A stretch of DNA of 9,895 nucleotides from an uncultured Flavobacteriales bacterium. GTDB lineage: Bacteria > Bacteroidota > Bacteroidia > Flavobacteriales > CALTNV01. The position numbers were made by a program, and so were the translations under genes. The notes under the pieces were generated by a model. It had not been told where the DNA came from. It saw only the letters and a list, made by a program, of their open reading frames with translations, and made no database searches. Shown in pieces: positions 1 to 5,432 of the stretch (its first letter is position 1; the number at the start of each line of letters is the position of its first letter). Where the stretch lies: assembly GCA_943845485.1 (NCBI GenBank), contig CALTNV010000158.1, forward strand, positions 1 to 9,895. Direction: 5' to 3'.

Positions 1-104
1 GATTTGGAGAACAGTTAAATAATGTTGATTTATTAATTCATAAAGAAGATGCAGAAATGGCCAAACCTATTCTTTTGGCATTTGATAAAGATATTAATGG
101 CTGA
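1..104 (+). CDS. C-terminal fragment of a small protein, possibly DUF2007 (putative signal-transducing) family
   Basis: This is the 3' end of a gene that begins before the window. The open frame starts at base 3 and ends at TGA 102-104, leaving 33 residues. The fragment contains F-G-x-Q, then VDLLIHKEDAEMAKPIL and a short acidic tail. A hydrophobic strand, then a D/E residue, then an alanine helix ending in 'A-x-P-I-L' is the pattern seen at the end of DUF2007 proteins, small Bacteroidota proteins of unproven signalling function. That assignment rests on pattern memory of a short fragment, so it is tentative. The stop lies 27 bp before the nhaC start with no terminator between them, so the two genes are probably co-transcribed. 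Confidence 0.45.
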   Translation, partial: FGEQLNNVDLLIHKEDAEMAKPILLAFDKDING

Positions 105-131
105 TTTATTAACTTTATTAAAAAAACGATT

Positions 132-1619
132 ATGGATAATATCCCAAATGATTTTCCGGATGAAAATGAAATAAAATTAGCTTTTAAAAACAAAATTAGT
201 TTATCATGGGCTTTAATTCCTATTATTACGCTAGTAATTATGTTAGCCTATAATGTATTTATTTTTGGAGATGATTCTTTGAGTGGATCAAATCAATTTA
301 TTCTATTATTAGGAGCAACAGTAGCAGGTATAGTTGGTGTGAAAAATAAAATATCTGTAAAAGATATGATGGAAGAAGTTTCCAACAATATTAAATCTAC
401 TACGGGTGCACTTTTAATATTATTAATGGTGGGTGCTTTAGCTGGTACTTGGCTAATTAGTGGTATAATACCAACAATGATATATTATGGGTTACAAATA
501 TTAAATCCTACAATATTTTTAGCAGCAACAATTTTTATTTGTGCCATTATTTCAATTGCAACGGGTAGCTCCTGGACAACCTCAGCTACAGTAGGTATAG
601 CATTAATTGGTATAGGAAACGCTATGGGTATTCCTCCAGGAATGACTGCCGGAGCTGTTTTATCTGGCGCTTATTTTGGGGATAAAATGTCTCCTATGTC
701 AGACACCACAAACCTAGCTCCTGCAATGGCTGGTGGAGAATTATTTGACCATATTAAATACATGGCCATAACAACTGTACCAACGATAATTATAACAACA
801 ATTATATTTATTATTTTAGGTTTTACAATAAATACTCAAGGAGAAGCAGATGTTAGTAAAATGCTCATAGATATAAAAAAATCAGTAAATGTTAGTCCTT
901 GGCTTTTTTTAGTTCCAATTACCGTTATTGTATTAATCATAAAAAAAACACCCCCTATTTTCGCACTTCTAATAGGAACTTTATTAGCCGGAATTTTCGC
1001 TGTATTTTTCCAACCAAATATTATAAATCATATTTCTGAAACAACTGAATTAACTTTCTCTTCGGCCTATAAAGGCTTAATGAAAGCAATTACAGTTGAT
1101 GTAAACATTCCAACGGAGAGTGAATTTTTAACAGACTTGTTTAGCTCTAGTGGTATGGCAGGTATGTTAGGTACCATTTGGTTAATTATTTGTGCAATGG
1201 TTTTTGGTGGCGTAATGGAAGCTATTGGAGCTTTGGCAAAAATATCTAAAGCCTTACTAAATGCTTTTAGCTCTGTTTTTGGGTTATTTGCATCAACGGT
1301 TGGCTCATGTTTAATTATAAACACAACGGCATCAGACCAATACTTAGCTATTGTAATTCCTGGAAAAATGTACGCTAAAGCATATAAAGAAAAAGGGTTA
1401 GCTCCTGAAAACCTAAGTAGAACTTTAGAAGATTCTGGAACAGTAACTTCTGTACTAATCCCTTGGAATACTTGTGGAGCCTACCAATCAACAACTCTTG
1501 GTGTTGGGGTAGGAGAGTATTTTATTTATGCAATTTTCAACTACCTATCTCCTGTCATGACTTTGTTGTTTGCTGCTTTTAATATAAAAATCAAAAAGTT
1601 AATAACTCGAAACAAATAA
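132..1619 (+). CDS. nhaC: Na+/H+ antiporter, NhaC family
   Basis: Inner-membrane secondary transporter expected to exchange cytoplasmic Na+ for external H+, supporting pH and sodium homeostasis. The 495 residues are mostly hydrophobic, with roughly 11-12 membrane segments after a polar N-terminus of about 25 residues. Family hallmarks are visible: TGSSWTTSATVG at 144-155, GDKMSPMSDTTNLAP at 183-197 (the most diagnostic stretch), ASDQYLAIVIPGKMY at 400-414, and LEDSGTVTSVLIPWNTCGAY at 432-451. Length is normal for NhaC, and the charged loop around 235-255 is unremarkable. The ATG at 132 is preceded by an A-rich tract rather than a Shine-Dalgarno sequence, as usual in Bacteroidota. It probably shares a transcript with the upstream small protein. 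Substrate choice cannot be fixed from sequence, since some family members exchange organic acids with protons or sodium (for example malate/lactate exchangers). Confidence 0.9.
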   Translation: MDNIPNDFPDENEIKLAFKNKISLSWALIPIITLVIMLAYNVFIFGDDSLSGSNQFILLLGATVAGIVGVKNKISVKDMMEEVSNNIKSTTGALLILLMVGALAGTWLISGIIPTMIYYGLQILNPTIFLAATIFICAIISIATGSSWTTSATVGIALIGIGNAMGIPPGMTAGAVLSGAYFGDKMSPMSDTTNLAPAMAGGELFDHIKYMAITTVPTIIITTIIFIILGFTINTQGEADVSKMLIDIKKSVNVSPWLFLVPITVIVLIIKKTPPIFALLIGTLLAGIFAVFFQPNIINHISETTELTFSSAYKGLMKAITVDVNIPTESEFLTDLFSSSGMAGMLGTIWLIICAMVFGGVMEAIGALAKISKALLNAFSSVFGLFASTVGSCLIINTTASDQYLAIVIPGKMYAKAYKEKGLAPENLSRTLEDSGTVTSVLIPWNTCGAYQSTTLGVGVGEYFIYAIFNYLSPVMTLLFAAFNIKIKKLITRNK

Positions 1620-1638
1620 GTTTATTTATTCTAAAAAT

Positions 1639-1690
1639 AAAAAAAAAGCATAACTAAAGGCTATTAACTTTTAAAAGTAGTCTTTAGTTA
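1639..1690 (-). terminator. Intrinsic terminator of the minus-strand three-gene unit
   Basis: The arms TAACTAAAGGCTA (1651-1663) and TAGTCTTTAGTTA (1678-1690) pair over 13 positions with one G-T wobble. On the minus strand the hairpin is followed by a T-tract, seen as the A-run at 1639-1647 on the plus strand. The outer arm overlaps the stop codon of the membrane-protein gene (1688-1690). Read from the plus strand the hairpin has no trailing T-run, so it should not be an efficient terminator for nhaC. No separate nhaC terminator is evident. Confidence 0.8.
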
Positions 1691-2320
1691 AACCTCAGTA
1701 TAATCATCGAACTTATCTGACTCATCATTTAACGCTTCCTCCCCCTTATTTCTCCTCTCAAAAAAACTAGAAAAAGCATTGATACTTTTTAAAACAGTAT
1801 TCAACATAAAAAAGAAACCAATTAAACCTATTACCCAACCTATTAAAGGTGTTTTATAAATACTATGGATAAAATCGAACAATCTATAGAGAAAAGAATA
1901 ATAAAAAATATCTGGATAAGTAATGCTTAAAAAGTATAATAATAATCCACTACCAATAAAAATCTGTTGTTGAAGCTTCGTATTTTCAGTATGCGGTATT
2001 TGCTCTTTGTTTAACCGATTAGTAAAGGTTAACTGCTGAGTTCTGAACCTTCCTAACAAATAAAAAAATAAAGTAATTCCACCAACAATTAATAAAAACA
2101 AATAAGAGAATTTGTCCTCTATAAATATTCTTAAAAACTTATAAGAATAAAGACTAATACAACTAATTACAAAATAAAAATCAAGTCCTCTATAAATATT
2201 CATAAAAAAACTAGAGTTAAATACTGATGGATTAGTAAACATCAGTAACATACTGATAAAAAATCGCAACAAACTAAATACAGTTACAATTACTCCTATA
2301 TGAAAAATAAAATCCAACAT
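1688..2320 (-). CDS. Multi-pass membrane protein of unknown function
   Basis: I do not recognise a named family. The 210-residue product has about five hydrophobic segments, near residues 4-28, 46-66, 71-90, 119-137 and 158-178. A polar loop at about 91-118 is rich in Q, T, N and K. The C-terminus from about 188 is hydrophilic: basic FERRNKGEE, then acidic NDESDKFDDYTEV. No catalytic motif, metal-binding cluster or lipobox is visible. The start is an ATG at 2318-2320, only 9 bp beyond the glycosyltransferase stop, so the two are almost certainly co-transcribed and possibly translationally coupled. Its position suggests an accessory role with the glycosyltransferase or the GWxTD protein, for example in envelope polymer assembly, but that is inference from context only. 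Confidence 0.75.
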   Translation of the reverse strand: MLDFIFHIGVIVTVFSLLRFFISMLLMFTNPSVFNSSFFMNIYRGLDFYFVISCISLYSYKFLRIFIEDKFSYLFLLIVGGITLFFYLLGRFRTQQLTFTNRLNKEQIPHTENTKLQQQIFIGSGLLLYFLSITYPDIFYYSFLYRLFDFIHSIYKTPLIGWVIGLIGFFFMLNTVLKSINAFSSFFERRNKGEEALNDESDKFDDYTEV

Positions 2321-2329
2321 TTTAATAAT

Positions 2330-3361
2330 TTAAATAAAATCGGTAGCCTTTAGAGATGAGAATTTAGATTTTTTTGATATGAAAAACTGAAAAACAATAT
2401 TTTTTTGATAAAACCCATTTAAATTAGGATTCTCATCCTGTTTTTTCAAAACTTTACGTTTATTAAAAAACTTAAAAATATGTTTGTAAAAATGAAAATG
2501 AGCTTTAATAATAGACCCTATATTCTTAACATTCCCTTCCGTTAAAAATTTAACCGCGGCAATTCCATCTAACATCATCCTCTTCAAAAGTTTCCCTAAA
2601 ATAAAAGATGAGCGATCATTTTTCACTAATAAATATAAATTATTTCTAAAATTAAGATATAATTTAAAAGGACTATATATAGATAGTGTTCCTCCGCCAA
2701 CATGAAGAACTTCAGCTTTAGGCTGATACATAATTTTATAACCTCTATTTTTTAACCTCCAACATAAATCAATTTCCTCCATATGAGCAAAAAAATCTTC
2801 ATCAAAGCCTCCCATTTCATGAAATAAATTTGCTTTGATAAATAAACAAGCTCCTGTTGCCCAAAACACTTCTGAAACCTTATTATACTGCCCTAAATCT
2901 TCTTCGGCTATATTAAAAATTCTTCCTCTACAAAAAGGATAGCCATCATAATCAAGAAAACCACCTGCTGCACCTGCATGCTCAAAATAATTAACATTCT
3001 GATAAGCTAAAATCTTTGGTTGACAAGCTGCAATTTTCTCATCTGAATTTAACAATTTTAAAGTAGGTTCAATCCAATCTTCTGTAACCTCAACATCTGA
3101 ATTTAAAAGCACATAATTTGTAGCTGATATATACTTTAATGCATCATTATACCCTTTTGCAAAACCACCATTTGATTTATTAATATGTATTTTAACTTCT
3201 GGAAAAGTTTCTTTTACAAAGGCAACAGAATTGTCTGTAGAGGCATTATCAGCCAACCATACTTCATACTTTGATGAAGTGTTTTTCAATACCGATGGTA
3301 AAAACTTTTCTAGAAACTTTACACCGTTCCAATTTAAAATTACGACTGCTAATTCTGTCAA
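2330..3361 (-). CDS. Glycosyltransferase family 2 (WbbL/rhamnosyltransferase-like), TTG start
   Basis: Cytoplasmic or membrane-associated GT-A-fold enzyme expected to transfer a sugar from a nucleotide-sugar donor to a surface-glycan acceptor. The 343 residues open with LAVVILNWNG (4-13), the usual first strand of this subfamily. Then come the nucleotide-binding ADNASTDNS (37-45), the DxD-like LLNSDVEV (85-92), the acceptor-side TGACLFI (169-175), and the E-E-x-D-L-C-W-R motif around 195-202 that carries the catalytic base. The C-terminal 100 residues are basic and aromatic and probably lie against the membrane. The start codon is TTG (3359-3361). An in-frame TAA lies a few codons upstream with no ATG or GTG between, and the next ATG would remove the essential first strand, so TTG is the best start. 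The gene lies 60 bp after the GWxTD gene and 9 bp before the membrane protein. Donor and acceptor cannot be named. Confidence 0.9.
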   Translation of the reverse strand: MTELAVVILNWNGVKFLEKFLPSVLKNTSSKYEVWLADNASTDNSVAFVKETFPEVKIHINKSNGGFAKGYNDALKYISATNYVLLNSDVEVTEDWIEPTLKLLNSDEKIAACQPKILAYQNVNYFEHAGAAGGFLDYDGYPFCRGRIFNIAEEDLGQYNKVSEVFWATGACLFIKANLFHEMGGFDEDFFAHMEEIDLCWRLKNRGYKIMYQPKAEVLHVGGGTLSIYSPFKLYLNFRNNLYLLVKNDRSSFILGKLLKRMMLDGIAAVKFLTEGNVKNIGSIIKAHFHFYKHIFKFFNKRKVLKKQDENPNLNGFYQKNIVFQFFISKKSKFSSLKATDFI

Positions 3362-3423
3362 ATCAATGATTTTTTAACACAAAAATAAAAATATAATGGA
3401 ATTGATAAACTATACATTGATTT
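3360..3423 (-). repeat. 9-bp inverted repeat bracketing the GWxTD-glycosyltransferase gap
   Basis: AAATCAATG (3360-3368) and CATTGATTT (3415-3423) are perfect reverse complements separated by 46 bases. In the minus-strand transcript the first arm overlaps the TAA stop of the GWxTD gene. The second arm covers the region just before the glycosyltransferase TTG start and its first two bases. If the arms pair, the weak start would be masked until ribosomes finishing the upstream gene open the structure. The match is short and A+T-rich, so chance pairing remains possible. Confidence 0.4.
3380..3387 (-). promoter_or_regulatory. Possible internal -7 box ahead of the glycosyltransferase
   Basis: Minus-strand TATTTTTG fits the Bacteroidota -7 consensus TAnnTTTG and lies about 19 bases before the TTG start. 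I see no TTG at the expected -33 spacing. The match is in very A+T-rich sequence where this pattern arises easily, so a secondary promoter inside the operon is only a possibility. Confidence 0.25.
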
Positions 3424-5002
3424 AATACATACCTATTCTATCCCACATTTCTTTAACCCTATCGTTTTCTTTACCAAAAGTAGAATTCATGTTATCTTGA
3501 CTTCCCCACAATTGATTTAATCGATCTGACTCAGATTGAGAAATGGTATTACCTGTTTTATCATCATTAGTAATATCTTGACTAGATCTTAAAGCCCCCA
3601 TACTTTTATTTGTATTATCTCCTCTTGATTGTATTTCTGTTTCCCAATAAGGGTTTTGAATATACCCCGGAACATTTGAATGTAACATCACATAATCTTT
3701 TCCAACAAGAGTACGGTCATAAAATAAAAACTTACGATTAATATACACATCAAATCTTTTATAAAACCATATTTCATAAGGATAGGTATTATTATCATTA
3801 TCTCTGGCAATGAATTCATCAGGCTTACCATATTTTAAAAACAATTTACCTCTATCACTTCTATAACCTGGAGTACCCCTAATCCCAAAACGCTTTTCAA
3901 CCTCTACAACTTTATCATTATATTTTTCCCATTCATAACCAGCATTATTATAAAATCTTTGTTTCCAAAATTGAAATAAAAATCTAGCAAGATCATCATA
4001 ATTATCCTTATCGTTCCAATGCGATTTAGTAATTAGCTCATCATTCATAACACGCTCTTCTGAAGGTTCAGCAATTGGCTCTAAAGAAGCTATTGCTTTA
4101 AATAAGGAATCATATGTAAAATCATAAGCAAAAGAGTTTTTTACTGATGTAAAATCAACCTCATTAAAATTATGGGTTGGCTTTGATAAATTTCTAAAAA
4201 AAGGAATCTTTTTTGATGCTACTACAGATTTAGATTGTTTTTCGTAAAGCTTGTAAGACAACAAGTAACTTCCAGAGTAAAGGATATTAATAGAAAGATC
4301 ATCTATAATTATTTTAGGATTCTGATATTTAAGCTTCTGAATTTTAGAATACTGCTCTAACTCAACTTGAGACTGATTAGCATCTAATAAGTTGCGCTCT
4401 AAATAATACTGTTTATTGCTGTCTAAATTATAGACCTCAAAATAAGCATATAAATGATTCACATCACTTTTAAAATACTCATTTACATCAGGATAAACAG
4501 TAATTCCTTGTTTAGTAAAAACCGAATTATTAGCAGAAGTATCAACATAGGTAGAAAGTTCAATATCTGAAAAAAACACTTCTTTATTAAACGGAATCAA
4601 ATCTAACGAAAGATTATACAACCTTGCTAAGTTATTAGAATTAACATCTAATAAAGAAACTTGAATTTTATCCGCACTATCTGGTACCAAAACCCTATAA
4701 ACATCATTAAAATCATACAAAACACTATCAACAAACTCAGGTGAATTAGCCTTATATTTATTAGAAAAAAGTTCTTCTGCACCTTTAAAAAATTTCAAAT
4801 CAACTAATAGTTCAACTTTGTTTTCATTTAACTTAAAATTAAGTCCTCCTTGCAAGTTAACAATAGGATATAATGCATATAGCTCAATATATGAATCATG
4901 ATTAGGTGTAAAAAACTGTTTGTAATTAAAATAAGCATCTTGAGAACACAAATTAAAAACGGCTAAAAAAGAAAAAAAAATGGTTATGATTGATTTTTTC
5001 AT
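3422..5002 (-). CDS. Secreted GWxTD domain-containing protein
   Basis: A 526-residue exported protein of a Bacteroidota-enriched family with no established biochemical function. Residues 1-21 form a Sec signal peptide (KK, a hydrophobic core, then NLCSQ with likely cleavage before DAYF). The cysteine lacks a good lipobox, so a soluble periplasmic or outer-envelope location is more likely than a lipoprotein. Residues about 25-300 are beta-rich and divergent. The GWxTD region spans about 325-455: LARFLFQFWKQRF, then GYRSDRGKLFLKYGKPDE (379-396), PYEIWFYKRF (408-417) and FLFYDR. The naming motif is changed to G-Y-R-S-D, with glycine and aspartate retained and W and T replaced. The tail after 460 is polar (N, S, D, Q) and low complexity. 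It is the first gene of a minus-strand unit with the glycosyltransferase and membrane protein. The ATG at 5000-5002 gives a clean signal peptide. Confidence 0.85.
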   Translation of the reverse strand: MKKSIITIFFSFLAVFNLCSQDAYFNYKQFFTPNHDSYIELYALYPIVNLQGGLNFKLNENKVELLVDLKFFKGAEELFSNKYKANSPEFVDSVLYDFNDVYRVLVPDSADKIQVSLLDVNSNNLARLYNLSLDLIPFNKEVFFSDIELSTYVDTSANNSVFTKQGITVYPDVNEYFKSDVNHLYAYFEVYNLDSNKQYYLERNLLDANQSQVELEQYSKIQKLKYQNPKIIIDDLSINILYSGSYLLSYKLYEKQSKSVVASKKIPFFRNLSKPTHNFNEVDFTSVKNSFAYDFTYDSLFKAIASLEPIAEPSEERVMNDELITKSHWNDKDNYDDLARFLFQFWKQRFYNNAGYEWEKYNDKVVEVEKRFGIRGTPGYRSDRGKLFLKYGKPDEFIARDNDNNTYPYEIWFYKRFDVYINRKFLFYDRTLVGKDYVMLHSNVPGYIQNPYWETEIQSRGDNTNKSMGALRSSQDITNDDKTGNTISQSESDRLNQLWGSQDNMNSTFGKENDRVKEMWDRIGMY

Positions 5003-5030
5003 GACAACTATTTAAATATTGAAACTAACA

Positions 5031-5038
5031 CAAAGATA
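5031..5038 (-). promoter_or_regulatory. Promoter -7 box for the GWxTD operon
   Basis: Minus-strand TATCTTTG exactly fits the Bacteroidota -7 consensus TAnnTTTG. It lies 28 bases before the GWxTD ATG, which would give a leader of about 20-25 nt. The -33 region falls inside the tRNA-Ser terminator and has no clear TTG. The operon can therefore start its own transcript right where the tRNA transcript ends. Confidence 0.6.
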
Positions 5039-5040
5039 GA

Positions 5041-5073
5041 AATAAAAAAAGGTTAGCTAAAAAGCTAACCTTT
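5041..5073 (-). terminator. Intrinsic terminator of tRNA-Ser
   Basis: AAAGGTTAGCT (5048-5058) and AGCTAACCTTT (5063-5073) form a perfect 11-bp stem with an AAAA loop on the plus strand. On the minus strand the hairpin is followed by a run of T (plus-strand A-run 5044-5050). It begins 7 bases after the tRNA discriminator base, so it ends the tRNA transcript before the GWxTD gene. Confidence 0.85.
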
Positions 5074-5079
5074 AAAGAG

Positions 5080-5164
5080 CGGAGAGAGAGGGATTCGAAC
5101 CCCCGGTGAGTTGCCCCACGCTGGTTTTCAAGACCAGTGCATTCGACCACTCTGCCATCTCTCC
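5080..5164 (-). tRNA. tRNA-Ser (anticodon UGA)
   Basis: On the minus strand this 85-nt sequence folds as a class II tRNA. The acceptor stem pairs GGAGAGA (5158-5164) with TCTCTCC (5081-5087), with discriminator G at 5080. The anticodon arm is CTGGT-CTTGAAA-ACCAG, with anticodon TGA at 5128-5130, which reads UCN serine codons. The T-loop TTCGAAT and a long variable arm (GCGTGGGGCAACTCACC region) are typical of tRNA-Ser. CCA is not encoded, as the next bases are GC. It has its own promoter (5180-5213) and terminator (5041-5073). Confidence 0.97.
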
Positions 5165-5179
5165 ATTTCAACGACGGCA

Positions 5180-5213
5180 CAAAGATAATATCTTTTTTTT
5201 AAATATTCATCAA
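5180..5213 (-). promoter_or_regulatory. Promoter of tRNA-Ser
   Basis: Minus-strand TATCTTTG (5180-5187) is a full match to the Bacteroidota -7 box. A TTG at 5211-5213 sits 23 bases upstream and can serve as the -33 element, at the long end of the usual spacing. Transcription would start about 10 bases before the mature tRNA 5' end at 5164. Confidence 0.7.
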
Positions 5214-5239
5214 CAAAATGTAACAAATATTTAAAAAAA
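5194..5239. repeat. 14-bp perfect inverted repeat between tRNA-Ser and rpsA
   Basis: TTTTTTTAAATATT (5194-5207) and AATATTTAAAAAAA (5226-5239) are perfect reverse complements around an 18-base spacer. The repeat overlaps the -33 and spacer region of the tRNA promoter and lies upstream of the rpsA promoter. Both arms are pure A/T, so it may be an UP-like or bent A-tract element, a regulator site, or low-complexity chance. No T-run or orientation makes it look like a terminator for either gene, as both are transcribed away from it. Confidence 0.45.
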
Positions 5240-5291
5240 CAGGTAACTTATTAATAACTAAGATTTTAAAAATAAAAATCAATAAAAAAAA

Positions 5292-5321
5292 TAGTTTTAT
5301 TTATAGTATTTTATAAAACTA
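5292..5321. repeat. 9-bp inverted repeat just upstream of the rpsA -7 box
   Basis: TAGTTTTAT (5292-5300) and ATAAAACTA (5313-5321) are perfect reverse complements with a 12-base spacer. The spacer covers the position where the rpsA -33 element should lie, and the -7 box begins 5 bases after the second arm. Position and symmetry suit an operator or activator site, but the A/T content makes chance plausible. Confidence 0.35.
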
Positions 5322-5326
5322 AAACT

Positions 5327-5334
5327 TATCTTTG
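5327..5334 (+). promoter_or_regulatory. rpsA promoter -7 box
   Basis: TATCTTTG is identical to the two minus-strand boxes at 5031 and 5180 and matches TAnnTTTG. Transcription would start at about 5338-5342, giving a leader of about 91-95 nt before the rpsA ATG at 5433. The -33 position (about 5301-5307) lacks TTG and lies in the spacer of an inverted repeat. Confidence 0.65.
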
Positions 5335-5355
5335 CTGTTAATTAATTTTAATATA

Positions 5356-5413
5356 GTTAGATAGTGGCATCTAACATGTTTAATAAGCTCTTACTCGTAG
5401 CCACAGAGTAAGA
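5356..5413 (+). ncRNA. Candidate structured leader RNA of rpsA: two hairpins with complementary loops
   Basis: Hairpin 1 pairs GTTAGAT (5356-5362) with ATCTAAC (5369-5375) around loop AGTGGC. Hairpin 2 pairs TCTTACTC (5389-5396) with GAGTAAGA (5406-5413) around loop GTAGCCACA. The loops contain GTGGC (5364-5368) and GCCAC (5400-5404), which are exact complements, so a 5-bp kissing interaction or pseudoknot with four G-C pairs is possible in otherwise very A+T-rich sequence. A 13-base linker separates the hairpins. A 19-base A-rich single-stranded stretch then leads to the ATG at 5433. The element lies wholly in the predicted 5' untranslated region. Ribosomal protein S1 represses its own translation in E. 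coli through its leader, so an autoregulatory role is the natural hypothesis, but binding is inference. Confidence 0.6.
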
Positions 5414-5432
5414 TACAAATTTAAAAACTGCA

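Noticed and set aside
1067..1324. Minus-strand 85-codon open frame inside nhaC
   Set aside because: It lies wholly antisense to the conserved NhaC coding region, has no family resemblance and no promoter. It is a by-product of codon use on the other strand.
5194..5239. 14-bp inverted repeat considered as a transcription terminator
   Set aside because: The flanking genes are transcribed away from it on both sides, so no transcript is known to enter it. The stem is pure A/T and would be weak.
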